The notes: a model not told the origin generated them from the letters alone. Shown: positions 8,967 to 18,030, counted from the stretch's first letter. The stretch is 64,000 nucleotides of DNA from Mycolicibacterium sp. CR10 (GCF_005222675.1 NZ_STGE01000024.1:62001-126000); one strand, 5' to 3'. A program made the numbers and translations.

Positions 8967-10540
8967 GGGCGCACCGACTGCAGGTTCTGTTTCACCTCGA
9001 GGCGCCGCAGCTTGCCCGATGACGTCCGCGGTAGCGATCCGGGTGCCAGGAACACCACCTCGGCTGGAACGACGCCGCACTGTGACGCCACCCGCTGCAC
9101 CACATCGCTTCGGGCCCCGGCTTCGTCGGGTCCTCGGAACTCTGCGGCGATGATGAGTCCCTGCCGGGCCGAGTCGTCGTCGGTGCTCACCGCGACGACG
9201 GCGCCGTCCCGCACACCGCGCACCTGGGCGGCGACGCGTTCGACCTCGCTGGGGAAGAGGTTCCGTCCCGCGATGGTGATGAGTTCCTTGATCCGCCCAC
9301 ACACCACCAGTCCGGCGTCGGTCAGGTATCCGAGGTCCCCGGTCTTGAACCATTCGCCGGATTCCAGCGTCTCCTGGCCCAGATAGCCCGACATCATCGA
9401 CGTGCCGCGGATCTCGATCTCGCCGATCCCGCGGTCGCCCCCCGCCGAGTGGTCGGTCGGCGCTATTCGCAACTCCATGCCGGGAATCGGCTGGCCGAGG
9501 ACGGCGTGCCGGCGTACCGAATCGGTTGCCGGGTCAGCGATCTCGTCGATGTGCAGCCCGCTGCCGGGTAGCGGGGATGTCACCGCGCAGGTTGATTCGG
9601 CCAGACCGTAGGACGGGGCCGCGGCCCGGGGATCGAGGCCGAAGCGCGCCAGTTCGGTGAAGAACAGCTCGAAGCCCTCGCAGTCGATGGGCTCGCCGCC
9701 GTTGATGGCGAACCGCATCCTGCTGAGGTCGACGTCGGGCGCCCGCCGGGCGTACTTGCCCAGGACCGAGTACGCGAAATTGGGTGCCGCGGTGAGGGTT
9801 GCCCGGCTTTCCGAGAGCCAGCTGAGCCACCGGAACGGTGATGCCGCAAACGAAGCCGTAGGGGCCACCCAGATCTCGCCGTCGGAGATCAACGCGTTCA
9901 GCAGGAAGGTCAGCCCCATGTCGTGATACAGCGGAAGCCATGTGCAGCCCACATCCTCGGCGGGATTGACGCCGGCGTGGCTCAGAAGTCCCGTGACGTT
10001 GTTGAGCACCGCTTCCGGCGACAGCACCGCCGTGCGCGGTGTTCCGGTGGACCCGGCGGTCCCCTGAAGGACTGCGGGGGTTTCCGCCGGAACCGACTGC
10101 TGCGCGAATGTCGTCGACCGCCGAGCGTGCCCGACACCGGCCACATCGTGGACCGCGATCCCGGAGCTGTTGCCGCGCAACAGATTCAGCAGAGCGCCGT
10201 GGCTGAACACCTGGGTCACCCCGATGCCGGCGAATCGCTCGGCGGTGGCGCGCGCCCACTGCGGTTCGTCTGCGCCGCGGATGGGGCCGGGAAGGATGGA
10301 CAGCGCACGACCGGCAAGCCAGGCGCCCTGGATCGCGGCGATCAGTTCCACCGTTGGCTCGCCCACGAGGCCGACGGCACCGTCGGGTCCGTCGCCGATG
10401 CGTTCGGCGATGTTCTCGGCGCGGGCGTGCACCTCCTGGAACGGATGTCGGGACCATTGTCCGGTCCCGCGGTCGAGCACCGCGAGGTCGCGCGTCGACG
10501 CTGTCATCGTCCGCGACACCGCTGCCGCCAGCACGCTCAC
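8963..10540 (-). CDS. mbtM: Fatty acyl-AMP ligase MbtM
   Basis: 525 aa, GTG start overlapping the mbtL stop by 4 bp. This is an adenylate-forming enzyme with the P-loop [17 protein letters not shown], the FAAL-type LPLYHDMGL motif, [13 protein letters not shown] and [37 protein letters not shown]. FAALs activate long-chain fatty acids as acyl-adenylates and load them on an acyl carrier protein, here presumably MbtL. The G-R-IKELI hinge and terminal [11 protein letters not shown] (catalytic Lys) are intact. Together with MbtL, MbtN and MbtK it makes and attaches the mycobactin lipid tail. Confidence 0.94.
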   Translation of the reverse strand: MSVLAAAVSRTMTASTRDLAVLDRGTGQWSRHPFQEVHARAENIAERIGDGPDGAVGLVGEPTVELIAAIQGAWLAGRALSILPGPIRGADEPQWARATAERFAGIGVTQVFSHGALLNLLRGNSSGIAVHDVAGVGHARRSTTFAQQSVPAETPAVLQGTAGSTGTPRTAVLSPEAVLNNVTGLLSHAGVNPAEDVGCTWLPLYHDMGLTFLLNALISDGEIWVAPTASFAASPFRWLSWLSESRATLTAAPNFAYSVLGKYARRAPDVDLSRMRFAINGGEPIDCEGFELFFTELARFGLDPRAAAPSYGLAESTCAVTSPLPGSGLHIDEIADPATDSVRRHAVLGQPIPGMELRIAPTDHSAGGDRGIGEIEIRGTSMMSGYLGQETLESGEWFKTGDLGYLTDAGLVVCGRIKELITIAGRNLFPSEVERVAAQVRGVRDGAVVAVSTDDDSARQGLIIAAEFRGPDEAGARSDVVQRVASQCGVVPAEVVFLAPGSLPRTSSGKLRRLEVKQNLQSVRP

Positions 10541-10797
10541 CGGTCGGCCGGCACCTTCGCCAGGATCGCGTCCTCGAGGTCGCCCACCGTGTCACAGGTC
10601 AGCAGGTCTTCCTCGGACAGCGCCACCCCGATCTTGTCCTCGATGGCCACCATGCCGACCGCGAACGCCACCGAATCCAGACCGACGTCGTCGATGAGGC
10701 GTGATTCGCGGCTCAAGCGACTGATGTCGACATTCAGGTCGTCTCGCAGGATCTCCTCGAGGGCCGTGCTGATGGCGTCCGGGGTTGGCGTATCCAT
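10537..10797 (-). CDS. mbtL: Acyl carrier protein MbtL
   Basis: 86-aa acidic four-helix carrier protein. The phosphopantetheine site is S42 in [10 protein letters not shown]; the recognition helix [28 protein letters not shown] follows. It is the first gene of the mbt-2 operon, 4-bp overlap with mbtM, and preceded by a putative IdeR box at 10829-10843. It carries the acyl chain activated by MbtM and desaturated by MbtN before MbtK transfers it to the mycobactin core. Confidence 0.94.
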   Translation of the reverse strand: MDTPTPDAISTALEEILRDDLNVDISRLSRESRLIDDVGLDSVAFAVGMVAIEDKIGVALSEEDLLTCDTVGDLEDAILAKVPADR

Positions 10798-10828
10798 GCG
10801 CCGCGACGTTACACCCGCGAGTAAAGGT

Positions 10829-10843
10829 AGGCTACGCTTACCT
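10829..10843 (-). promoter_or_regulatory. Putative IdeR iron box upstream of mbtL
   Basis: AGGCTACGCTTACCT matches the core consensus AGGTWAGSCTWACCT at 13 of 15 positions and lies 32 bp before the mbtL ATG. It supports iron-repressed transcription of mbtL-mbtM-mbtN. It overlaps the 3' end of the usp gene. Confidence 0.65.
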
Positions 10844-11377
10844 CGCCGACGAAGAGCTTAGGTCACCTGCCGCGGTATCCGCGGGTATGACCAACAGCGG
10901 AACCTTCTGCTTCCCGATAAGGCGGTGTGCCACGGATTGGCCGAACACGGTGTCGAGGAAGGAGACAAGCCCACCACGAGGGCTGCCGACGACGACCATC
11001 AAGGCGTCGTACTCGTCTGCGACCCTGGCCAGGAGATCGGCTGGGTCGCCGTGGCCGCCGTGGTAGGTCCAGGATGCGGCCGACTCGTCCAGGAGCGCAC
11101 GGGCCTGCGCGGCCTCGTCGTCCAACGCCGCCTCCAGTTGTTGTTCCCAGTCTGGGGCGTCGGGGTCGACGGGTGTGTCGTCGAGGTCGACGATGTGGAC
11201 CACGTGGATGTGCGCCGTCAGCCGTCGCGCGAGCCCGACGGCATACCGCAGAGCGCTTGTGCTCGGTGAATGGCCGTCCCATCCAAGGACTATCGCGGTT
11301 TTGGGCTCGTGACGGGGCGCTGGGCCGGGCCGGAAATGTGCGAGGGGACCGTCTGGTCTTCTGTACGTAGCACCCAT
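10838..11377 (-). CDS. Universal stress protein (UspA family)
   Basis: 179 aa, single Usp domain after a basic 25-residue lead (MGATYRRPDGPLAHFRPGPAPRHEPK). The domain opens with TAIVLGWDGHSPSTSALRYAVGLA and ends with the nucleotide-binding signature VVGSPRGGLVSFLDTVFGQSVAHRL...VPLLVIP (G-2X-G-9X-G-S), so ATP binding is expected. It starts 14 bp after the second crcB stop with a GGGAG ribosome site, so it is probably the third gene of the fluoride-riboswitch operon, an unusual partner. The 3' end reaches into the mbtL iron box. Confidence 0.88.
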   Translation of the reverse strand: MGATYRRPDGPLAHFRPGPAPRHEPKTAIVLGWDGHSPSTSALRYAVGLARRLTAHIHVVHIVDLDDTPVDPDAPDWEQQLEAALDDEAAQARALLDESAASWTYHGGHGDPADLLARVADEYDALMVVVGSPRGGLVSFLDTVFGQSVAHRLIGKQKVPLLVIPADTAAGDLSSSSAR

Positions 11378-11391
11378 GTGAAGCTCCCTTC

Positions 11392-11763
11392 TCAGGAGAG
11401 TGCCCCGGCCAACGCAAGTCCGGCGACGCACGCGCTGACCGAGGCGACGAGCGAACCGACGGCATTTCCAAGGGCTTTGAGCGAGTGCCGCTGTTGAGCG
11501 AGTCGCACTGTCTCGAAACTTGCGGTGCTGAACGTGGTGTAGCCGCCACAGAATCCAGTGCCGACGATCTGCTGGAGACTGTTCGGTGCGCCGTCGAACA
11601 TGACCAAGCCGGCGAGGAAACCCAAGAGCAGCGACCCGGACACGTTGATGACGATCGTCGCCCATGGGAACGAAACGCTTCGGCGGTGCTTGACTGCGCC
11701 GTCGATCACGAATCGCAGTAACGCGCCCCCGGCGCCGGCCAGCATCATCGCCACCACAGTCAC
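11392..11763 (-). CDS. crcB: Fluoride channel subunit CrcB/Fluc, second copy
   Basis: 123 aa from GTG at 11763, overlapping the stop of the first copy by 4 bp. Four membrane helices are visible, with LRFVIDG, FPWATIVINVSGSLLLGFLAG (conserved Asn in the pore) and GFCGGYTTFSTASFE, the Phe/TTFST box of Fluc channels. Adjacent crcB pairs usually form a heterodimeric, dual-topology F- exporter. It protects the cytosol from fluoride; regulation comes from the upstream riboswitch. Confidence 0.93.
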   Translation of the reverse strand: MTVVAMMLAGAGGALLRFVIDGAVKHRRSVSFPWATIVINVSGSLLLGFLAGLVMFDGAPNSLQQIVGTGFCGGYTTFSTASFETVRLAQQRHSLKALGNAVGSLVASVSACVAGLALAGALS

Positions 11764-12272
11764 GACACGGACCCCGCTCTGGTCAAGCGGGCTGAAGTAG
11801 CGATTCCCAACCATGCTGCGATGACTCCCGCGATGACAGAGCCCATGCCATATGCGACGCCGATCATCGAGGCGCCATGATGGCCCAGCAGCGACACCTC
11901 CAGCGCCAGTGTGCTGTAGGTAGTGAACGCACCACAGAGGCCGGTCCCGCCGAACAAACGGATGCGGCGTCGCCAGCCAACGTCGGGACCGGCGATGGCG
12001 AGCGCCTCGAGGAGCGCACCGAGTACGAACGCTCCAGCGACATTGATCACGAACGTCGCCCACGGCCACGTTCCCGGCGGAGTCGGCATCGCCTGCTCGA
12101 TTAGCCAGCGCAATCCCGTTCCGACGATGCCGCCGAGGAACACCCATGCCCATGAGGCCGGTTGACGATGAAGCGGCCGGATCGAGTCGGGGTCCAGCGG
12201 AAGCTCGGCGTGGGAATCCTGGGCTGACCGCCCCGACGACGGAGGCGGATTCTTCGGCCCCATCGAGCTCAT
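11760..12272 (-). CDS. crcB: Fluoride channel subunit CrcB/Fluc, first copy
   Basis: 170 aa from the ATG at 12272, with GGAGAGG positioned as ribosome site; a TTG directly before it is also possible. A hydrophilic 45-residue N-extension ([18 protein letters not shown]...) precedes the four-helix Fluc core: [56 protein letters not shown]. The second subunit overlaps its stop. The fluoride riboswitch lies 27 nt upstream, which makes the function as an F- exporter very likely. Confidence 0.93.
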   Translation of the reverse strand: MSSMGPKNPPPSSGRSAQDSHAELPLDPDSIRPLHRQPASWAWVFLGGIVGTGLRWLIEQAMPTPPGTWPWATFVINVAGAFVLGALLEALAIAGPDVGWRRRIRLFGGTGLCGAFTTYSTLALEVSLLGHHGASMIGVAYGMGSVIAGVIAAWLGIATSARLTRAGSVS

Positions 12273-12298
12273 CAAGAGTCCTCTCCGTTGACGCCGGA

Positions 12299-12358
12299 GT
12301 AGGAACTATCAGCCTTCGGCGGCGGTTCGGGCGCACCCAGGCGAGATCCATCGCCGCC
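12299..12358 (-). ncRNA. Fluoride (crcB) riboswitch
   Basis: Read on the minus strand, this leader has GGCGATGGATCTCGCC (P1 stem-loop with the conserved GATGG), then AACCGCC, then GGCTGATAGTTCCTAC. These are the three conserved blocks of the crcB RNA motif in the right order and spacing. It ends 27 nt before the crcB start. Fluoride binding is known to turn such genes on; here it should control both crcB copies and probably usp. Confidence 0.9.
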
Positions 12359-12535
12359 AGCCAGGCTAGCAGTCGGCGACCCAAATCACTCGAGATGGAT
12401 GGTCGGTTCACCTGCGGGCATGGGTGCGCGGCGAGTCGATCCAGAGAAGAGTTCCGGCCGGTCGCGTGGCACGCCCGCGGGTATGCACACCCCGCGCGGT
12501 TCTGTGCGGGAGGCAGAAGGAGCAGAATCAACACC

Positions 12536-14167
12536 ATGGCGAATCCGCGCGCAGGCCAGGTGGCTCAACCCGAAGATCTCATCGACGTGGCTCAGGTGGT
12601 GACGGCGTACTACACCGTCCAACCTGACCCGGACAACATCGACCAACAAGTGGCGTTCGGCACCTCGGGTCACCGGGGATCGAGCCTGGACGCGGCGTTC
12701 AACGAGGCGCACATCCTGGCCACCACTCAGGCGATCGTCGAGTACCGGGCCGCGCAGGGCACCGCCGGTCCGCTGTTCATCGGGCGCGACACCCATGCGC
12801 TGTCCGAACCTGCATGGGTCTCGGCGTTGGAAGTGCTGGCCGCCAACGACGTTGTCGCGATGATCGATTCGGCCGATCGCTATACGCCGACGCCGGCCGT
12901 GAGCCACGCCATCCTGGCGTTCAACCGTGGCCGCGACACCGCTCTCGCCGACGGCATCGTCGTGACGCCGTCACACAATCCGCCCCGCGACGGCGGGTTC
13001 AAGTACAACCCGCCCAACGGCGGCCCGGCCGACACCGACGCCACCGGCGTCATCGCCAAGCGGGCCAACGAGATCCTGCGCGACGGCCTCAAAGGGGTCA
13101 AGCGGGTGCCGCTGGCGCGGGCCCTGGGCACCGCGCAACGCCACAACTACCTCGAGGCCTACGTCGCCGACCTGCCCAACGTCATCGACATGCACGCGAT
13201 CAGCGCGGAGAAGATCCGGATCGGCGCCGACCCGCTCGGCGGGGCGAGCGTGGACTACTGGGGGGCCATCGCCGAACGCCACGACCTGGACCTGACCGTC
13301 GTCAACCCCCTCGTGGACGCGGCGTGGCGGTTCATGACGCTCGACACCGACGGCAAGATCCGGATGGACTGCAGTTCACCGAACGCGATGGCCTCGTTAA
13401 TTGCCAACCGCGAGTCCTACCAGATCGCCACCGGCAACGACGCCGACTCCGACCGGCACGGCGTCGTCACCCCCGACGGGGGCCTGCTCAACCCGAACCA
13501 CTACCTTGCCGTGGCGATCGACTACCTGTTCGCCCATCGCCCGGACTGGTCCCCGGAAACCGCGGTCGGCAAGACCGCGGTGAGTTCGTCGATCATCGAC
13601 AGGGTCGTCGGCGGTCTGGGCCGCGAACTGGTGGAGGTGCCTGTCGGCTTCAAGTGGTTCGTTGACGGACTGATCAGCGGATCCATCGGATTCGGCGGCG
13701 AGGAGAGCGCCGGGGCGTCGTTCCTGCGTCGCGACGGATCGGTGTGGACCACCGACAAGGACGGCATCATCCTGGCGCTGCTGGCCTCGGAGATCCTCGC
13801 GGTGACGGGTTCCACGCCGTCGCAGCGCTATGCGGAGCTGTCCGGGACGTACGGTGCCCCCACCTATGCGCGCATCGACGCGCCCGCCAATCGTGAGCAG
13901 AAGGCGAGGTTGGCCAAGCTGTCGCCCGAGCAGGTCACCGCGACCGAGCTGGCGGGCGAGGCGATCACGGCCAAGCTCACGAGCGCGCCCGGCAACGGCG
14001 CGGCGCTGGGGGGTCTGAAGGTGACAACGGAGAACGCCTGGTTTGCCGCGCGTCCGTCGGGCACCGAGGACGTCTACAAAATCTACGCCGAATCATTCAA
14101 GGGCCCCGAGCATCTCGCCGAGGTGCAGGAGGCTGCGCGCGAAGTGGTGACGGCGGTCATCTCGTGA
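12536..14167 (+). CDS. pgm: Phosphoglucomutase (alpha-D-glucose phosphate-specific)
   Basis: 543 aa from ATG at 12536 with GAAGGAG upstream. Motifs are complete: [11 protein letters not shown] near residue 40, catalytic phosphoserine S146 in [13 protein letters not shown], metal loop NDADSDRHG, sugar-specificity loop [10 protein letters not shown] and phosphate-binding [15 protein letters not shown] at the end. The length is that of the bacterial Pgm type. It interconverts glucose-1-phosphate and glucose-6-phosphate for glycogen, trehalose and cell-wall sugar supply. Its leader is divergent from the fluoride riboswitch operon. The MFS gene follows after 13 bp. Confidence 0.96.
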   Translation: MANPRAGQVAQPEDLIDVAQVVTAYYTVQPDPDNIDQQVAFGTSGHRGSSLDAAFNEAHILATTQAIVEYRAAQGTAGPLFIGRDTHALSEPAWVSALEVLAANDVVAMIDSADRYTPTPAVSHAILAFNRGRDTALADGIVVTPSHNPPRDGGFKYNPPNGGPADTDATGVIAKRANEILRDGLKGVKRVPLARALGTAQRHNYLEAYVADLPNVIDMHAISAEKIRIGADPLGGASVDYWGAIAERHDLDLTVVNPLVDAAWRFMTLDTDGKIRMDCSSPNAMASLIANRESYQIATGNDADSDRHGVVTPDGGLLNPNHYLAVAIDYLFAHRPDWSPETAVGKTAVSSSIIDRVVGGLGRELVEVPVGFKWFVDGLISGSIGFGGEESAGASFLRRDGSVWTTDKDGIILALLASEILAVTGSTPSQRYAELSGTYGAPTYARIDAPANREQKARLAKLSPEQVTATELAGEAITAKLTSAPGNGAALGGLKVTTENAWFAARPSGTEDVYKIYAESFKGPEHLAEVQEAAREVVTAVIS

Positions 14168-14180
14168 GGCCGGTCATCGC

Positions 14181-15443
14181 TTGAGCTCGGCAACGGAGGG
14201 CGACTGTTCGACCAAACAGCGGCTTCCCCGTGAAGTGTGGGTGCTGGTAGCCGCCAATGTCGTTGTGGCCCTTGGCTATGGAGTGGTGGCCCCGGTGCTG
14301 CCGCAATACGCGCGTCATTTCGGCGTCAGCATCAGCGCCGCGACGTTCGTCATCACCGCGTTCGCCGTGATGCGTCTGGTCGGTGCCCCGCCAGCGGGGC
14401 TGCTCGTCCAACGATTGGGGGAGCGGCGGATATATATCAGCGGTCTGCTGATCGTCGCTGTGTCGACCGCCATGTGTGCTTTCGCCGAAACCTATTGGCA
14501 GCTGTTGCTTTTCCGATCACTCGGTGGGGTCGGATCGGCGATGTTCACGGTGTCCTCGCTGGGGCTAATGATCCGGATCTCGCCTCCCGATGCGCGTGGC
14601 CGCGTCGCCGGACTCTTCTCGTCGGGGTTCATGATCGGCTCGGTGGGCGGACCCATTCTGGGAAGCCTGACCGTCGGGTTCGGGCTGTCGGCACCGTTCT
14701 TGATCTACGGGGCCGCGTTGTTGGTCGCGGCAGCTGTGGTGTTCGTCAGCTTGCGAAATTCCCCCGTGGTCGGCCAGTCGGACGAAGACATGGCGCCGCC
14801 GGTGCCGTTCCGGGCGGTGTTCCGGCACCGGGCATATCGCGCTGCGCTGCTCTCCAACTTCGCGACCGGGTGGGCGTCGTTCGGGTTGCGCATCGCGTTG
14901 GTGCCGCTGTTCGTCATCGAGGTGCTGGGCCGCGGGCCGAGTTCGGCAGGTCTCGCGCTGACCGCCTTCGCTGTGGGCAACATCTCGGTCGTCATCCCCA
15001 GTGGATACCTGTCGGACCGACTCGGGCGCCGCAAGTTGTTGATCTTCGGGCTGACGTTGGCGGCGGTATCGACCGCGCTGGTGGGTTTCACCACGTCGTG
15101 GCCCGCCTTCCTGGCGTCCGCCTACGTCGCCGGCGCGGCCACCGGCATCTTCGTCTCGCCCCAGCAGGCGGCGGTCGCTGACGTGGTGGGCAACAAGTCG
15201 CGCGGCGGGACAGCGGTGGCGACGTTCCAGATGATGGCGGACTTCGGCTCGATCGGCGGGTCACTGCTGGTGGGCTTGATCGCGCAGTACACCTCGTTTG
15301 GTTGGGCTTTCCTGGTGAGCGGCGCGATTCTCGGCGTTGCGGCGGTGGGCTGGGTCTTCGCTCCCGAAACCCGGCCGCGGCCGTCCGGCGAGCACACCCA
15401 GGCCCGTCCGCTGGGCCCCGAAGCCGGCGGGGAAGTACCTTGA
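14181..15443 (+). CDS. MFS drug/solute transporter
   Basis: 420 aa, 12 predicted helices in two halves. The MFS motif between helices 2 and 3 reads GLLVQRLGERR, and its second-half equivalent reads GYLSDRLGRRKLL. Motif C-like GFMIGSVGGPILGSL in helix 5 suggests an antiporter-type exporter. TTG start at 14181, 13 bp after pgm, so read-through is likely. No substrate can be assigned. Transcription then runs towards the tRNA-Ala gene. Confidence 0.88.
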   Translation: MSSATEGDCSTKQRLPREVWVLVAANVVVALGYGVVAPVLPQYARHFGVSISAATFVITAFAVMRLVGAPPAGLLVQRLGERRIYISGLLIVAVSTAMCAFAETYWQLLLFRSLGGVGSAMFTVSSLGLMIRISPPDARGRVAGLFSSGFMIGSVGGPILGSLTVGFGLSAPFLIYGAALLVAAAVVFVSLRNSPVVGQSDEDMAPPVPFRAVFRHRAYRAALLSNFATGWASFGLRIALVPLFVIEVLGRGPSSAGLALTAFAVGNISVVIPSGYLSDRLGRRKLLIFGLTLAAVSTALVGFTTSWPAFLASAYVAGAATGIFVSPQQAAVADVVGNKSRGGTAVATFQMMADFGSIGGSLLVGLIAQYTSFGWAFLVSGAILGVAAVGWVFAPETRPRPSGEHTQARPLGPEAGGEVP

Positions 15444-15497
15444 CCTGCAATTTTGAAGGGCAACCGCCGGTGGTGTAACTTCGATGAGCACAACCTA

Positions 15498-15570
15498 GGG
15501 GCTATGGCGCAGTTGGTAGCGCACCACACTGGCAGTGTGGGGGTCAGGGGTTCGAATCCCCTTAGCTCCA
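15498..15570 (+). tRNA. tRNA-Ala(GGC)
   Basis: A 73-nt cloverleaf: acceptor GGGGCTA/TAGCTCC (one G-U), D-arm GCGC AGTTGGTA GCGC, anticodon stem CCACA/TGTGG with loop CTGGCAG (anticodon GGC), T-arm AGGGG TTCGAAT CCCCT and discriminator A. CCA is not encoded. The 3' half doubles as attL of the integrated element, which restores the gene exactly. Confidence 0.96.
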
Positions 15571-15571
15571 C
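15526..15571 (+). repeat. attL core (46-bp direct repeat)
   Basis: Shared exactly with 30170-30215. It covers the tRNA-Ala anticodon arm through to the discriminator base plus one C, the usual crossover region of tRNA-targeting tyrosine integrases. Confidence 0.95.
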
Positions 15572-15576
15572 AATCA

Positions 15577-15612
15577 GAAACCCGCTCCGACCATTGGCCG
15601 GGGCGGGTTTCT
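15577..15612 (+). terminator. Rho-independent-like terminator after tRNA-Ala
   Basis: GAAACCCGC...GCGGGTTTC forms a GC-rich hairpin directly after the tRNA, followed by a T-rich stretch (TTGTTT). It lies on the element side of attL, so the element brought it in. A similar hairpin follows the decayed tRNA copy at 36602-36635. Confidence 0.75.
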
Positions 15613-15644
15613 TGTTTGCTGGGCAGGCTGTAGGTCGAGCCAAA

Positions 15645-15662
15645 TGTCCTAACTCTGTCCTA
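15645..15662. repeat. Left arm-type integrase repeats
   Basis: TGTCCTAAC at 15645 and TGTCCTA at 15656 are direct repeats with 11-bp period. The same motif and period recur at the right end (30037 and 30048). They overlap the last codons of the integrase gene. They are probably arm-binding sites for the integrase N-terminal domain. Confidence 0.6.
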
Positions 15663-16830
15663 TGGCCGACGAGAGCACCGCCGACGCGGCGGTGAGCCGG
15701 TCGTCGGTCACGCGCCCATAGACCGCCGTGGTCATCCGCTCGGTGTGGCCGTGCCACGCCGCCACCACGTCTGCGGCGATCCCCGCCGCGCGCATCCGAG
15801 TGATACTGGAGTGCCGCAGCTTTCCGAGCGTCACCGCCTTGAGCCCCGCCGCTTTGCGCTGGGCGGTGAACTCCCGGCTGTACTCGCGCACCGGCAGCGG
15901 CGTTCCGTCGGCCCGTGACAGCAACAGGTCGCCCTCGGCCAGTGGTCGGCCCACCGCCAGACGCTCACGCAAATGCACCGTGCGTGTCGCCTTGAGCATT
16001 GCCAGCTCGCGCGGCGGCAGCGGCAGATCGCGGGCGCTGCGGTCGGTCTTGGTCGGCACGATCATGTCGCGCCCGTTGACGTCGACCCGAGCCTGTCGGA
16101 TGCGCAGCGCGCCAGTTTCCAGGTCGATGTCCGACCACCGCAGCCCGCCCACCTCCTCGCGGCGCAGCCCGAGCAGCGTGAGCGCGAAGCACCCCGCGAG
16201 ACGGTGCGCGGTGGCGTGATCGAGAAACTCGCCCATCTGCTTCGGCGTCCAGATGTCGTCGGCGGCGGTGGCGGTGATGGCTTTCTGCTCGGGCGAGTCG
16301 AGGTCCGCCGAGGGGTCATAGGGCAGCCAGCGCATCCGCTTCGCGTGCGCCATCACCGACTTGAGCCGGACGATCGCGCGGCGTTTGGTGGCCGGTGCCA
16401 GTGCCTTGCCGCCTTTGCCCGTCAGCGCCATCGACCAGTCGGCCAGCGCCGCTGGCGTGAGCTTCTGCACGGCCACCGCTCCGAACGCGCGACGGGCATA
16501 CGCCAGCGACTCCCGGTCGGCGCGAACGGTGTTCGGGCCGATGGACGGGTCGGCGTCCCGCAGCTTGAGCCAATGGTCGGCCACCTCGTTGAACGTCTGG
16601 GTGGTTTTGGGTGCCCAGGTCGCCGATGCCCATTGCTGACGCTGTTCGGTGACCCAATCCTGGGCGTCCTTCTTATTCTTGAACACCTTGGTCGGGCGGA
16701 CCTGCTTTTCCGTCACGGGGTCGGTGCCCAGGGTGGGCCGTGCCCGCCATCCCTTGCCGTTCGGCAGCCGCTTGATCGAGCTGTCGGCGCGCTCGCCGCG
16801 CTGCCTGGGCTGGGTGTCGTCGGTGCTCAT
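15649..16830 (-). CDS. Tyrosine recombinase / site-specific integrase
   Basis: 393 aa from ATG at 16830, overlapping the upstream HTH gene's stop by 4 bp. N-terminal arm-binding region (KGWRARPTLGTDPVTEKQVRPTKVFKNKKDAQDW), SAM-like core-binding domain around 75-165, and a catalytic domain with R223 (LGLRREEVGGLRW), K261 (PTKTDRSARDLPL), R339-H340 (LGKLRHSS), H362 (WHGHTERM) and nucleophile Y371 (AVYGRV). The usual first His of HxxR is G336 here. The gene abuts attL, as expected for an element that integrates and excises at tRNA-Ala. Confidence 0.96.
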   Translation of the reverse strand: MSTDDTQPRQRGERADSSIKRLPNGKGWRARPTLGTDPVTEKQVRPTKVFKNKKDAQDWVTEQRQQWASATWAPKTTQTFNEVADHWLKLRDADPSIGPNTVRADRESLAYARRAFGAVAVQKLTPAALADWSMALTGKGGKALAPATKRRAIVRLKSVMAHAKRMRWLPYDPSADLDSPEQKAITATAADDIWTPKQMGEFLDHATAHRLAGCFALTLLGLRREEVGGLRWSDIDLETGALRIRQARVDVNGRDMIVPTKTDRSARDLPLPPRELAMLKATRTVHLRERLAVGRPLAEGDLLLSRADGTPLPVREYSREFTAQRKAAGLKAVTLGKLRHSSITRMRAAGIAADVVAAWHGHTERMTTAVYGRVTDDRLTAASAVLSSAIGQS

Positions 16831-17462
16831 CGGTCGGTCTCCTGGCGGGTCGTGGTGTCTCGCTGCTGTGGTTGCGGTCGCTTGGGTAACGCGTCGTCGC
16901 TCAGCCACCCCTCGGCCCTGGCGCGCTTGAGCAGACGGTCAACGGTGGTCTTGCTGACGTTCAGCTTTCCGGCGACATAGGGTCGCACCGAGAGACCCAG
17001 CGCGAGCGCCTTATTCGCGTGCTGCGCCGCCTCATAGACCTTGGGAGGGCGGCTGTCGGGCTGGGCGTGGGTCTCGGGGATGTCTTCCGTGAAACCCACT
17101 AGGCCACCGACCCGTTCGATCCACTGCGTGGCGCTGTGAGCCAGACGACGCAACGGCACCGCTCGCACCGCCCCGTAGTCAACGGTCTGTCCCTTGTCGG
17201 CGGTGATCGTTAGTTCAGTGACCTGTGGCCCTGTCCGCTCATTGGTCGAGACCCGCACCGCATAAGTGAAGGGGTGGCCCACCAGGCGAATTGCTACGCG
17301 CTCGTCGTGTTTTGGGGTCCGCGCGCGGAACGGGCCGGTGTGCTTGCCGGGGGTCGGGTCGGGGTCGGCGTAACTGACTTTCTCGACGTCGCCGCGCTGC
17401 GGCGTGTATGAGTCACCATCGGGCTGCTTCACAGTTGGTGACTCTACGGTCTGGACATTCAC
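16827..17462 (-). CDS. Element-encoded HTH protein, putative regulator
   Basis: 211 aa. The first 110 residues form a beta-rich region without a recognisable domain (VAIRLVGHPFTYAVRVSTNERTGPQVTELTITADKG). Residues about 155-190 (RPYVAGKLNVSKTTVDRLLKRARAEGWL) form a clear helix-turn-helix. The tail is polar. It is coupled to the integrase by a 4-bp overlap and is divergent from the excisionase-like gene with only 24 bp between starts, the place where a lysogeny-type repressor normally sits. Function as repressor or recombination-directionality regulator is inferred. Confidence 0.65.
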   Translation of the reverse strand: MNVQTVESPTVKQPDGDSYTPQRGDVEKVSYADPDPTPGKHTGPFRARTPKHDERVAIRLVGHPFTYAVRVSTNERTGPQVTELTITADKGQTVDYGAVRAVPLRRLAHSATQWIERVGGLVGFTEDIPETHAQPDSRPPKVYEAAQHANKALALGLSVRPYVAGKLNVSKTTVDRLLKRARAEGWLSDDALPKRPQPQQRDTTTRQETDR

Positions 17463-17486
17463 CAGTCAAGGCCGCACGATGAAATC

Positions 17487-17708
17487 ATGACAACCACCAC
17501 AGCCACGCCCGCGCTGCACACTCTGGACGAATTGCGCAGCGGTCCACCGACTCTCAGTATCGAGGAGGCGGCTCAGTACCTCGGCGTGAGCCGTGCCTAC
17601 GGCTACACGATGGCCCGTGAGGGTCGCCTGCCGACGATCAAGCTCGGCGCTCGCCGCGTGCGGGTGCCCGCCCTGGCGCTGCTCAAGATGCTCGGGGGCG
17701 CTGAGTGA
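17487..17708 (+). CDS. Excisionase-like MerR/HTH_17 protein
   Basis: 73 aa with the typical excisionase winged helix: LSIEEAAQYLGVSRAYGYTMAREGRLPTIKLGARRVRVPALALLKML. Small proteins of this group bind DNA near att sites and act as recombination directionality factors or transcription factors. It opens the rightward early operon, divergent from the HTH gene and integrase. The next gene overlaps its stop by 4 bp. Confidence 0.82.
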   Translation: MTTTTATPALHTLDELRSGPPTLSIEEAAQYLGVSRAYGYTMAREGRLPTIKLGARRVRVPALALLKMLGGAE

Positions 17709-17902
17709 GCCTCTACGACTACCGGGCGTCCCGGCAGATCGGTGCCGCCGATCCGCCGTTCTACGCCCTCATCATGGCCGCGATCCGCAAGGCCGACACC
17801 CAGAACGCCGCCCGGCTGCGGATGGCTTTCCCCGAGACCTTCGCCGAGGTCGAGGCCCGCTACCACGCCCCCGGTGGCGTGCTGACCACCGATGAATATT
17901 GA
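17705..17902 (+). CDS. Small element protein of unknown function
   Basis: 65 aa, MSLYDYRASRQIGAADPPFYALIMAAIRKADTQNAARLRMAFPETFAEVEARYHAPGGVLTTDEY. GTG start overlaps the previous stop (GTGA). The central part resembles short proteins found next to primases in actinobacterial phages (PFYALIMAAMRRADTDNAARLRAAFP-like, from memory), so a role in replication or early control is possible. No domain or motif allows a firm call. Confidence 0.7.
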   Translation: MSLYDYRASRQIGAADPPFYALIMAAIRKADTQNAARLRMAFPETFAEVEARYHAPGGVLTTDEY

Positions 17903-18030
17903 ACCGAAACATCAACGGGCAGTTGACTTCCTGTGTCGGGTAACTTGCGTCACCGTGTCGGACCCGCTGCACCCTGCGCCCGTAATGTCGGCGGACATAA
18001 CCAGATCACTGCTGAGATGAGGTGCGCACC

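Noticed and set aside
12140-12535. N-terminal extension of phosphoglucomutase from an upstream in-frame ATG
   Set aside because: It would run through the fluoride riboswitch region and add 130 unrelated residues; ATG at 12536 has a good ribosome site.
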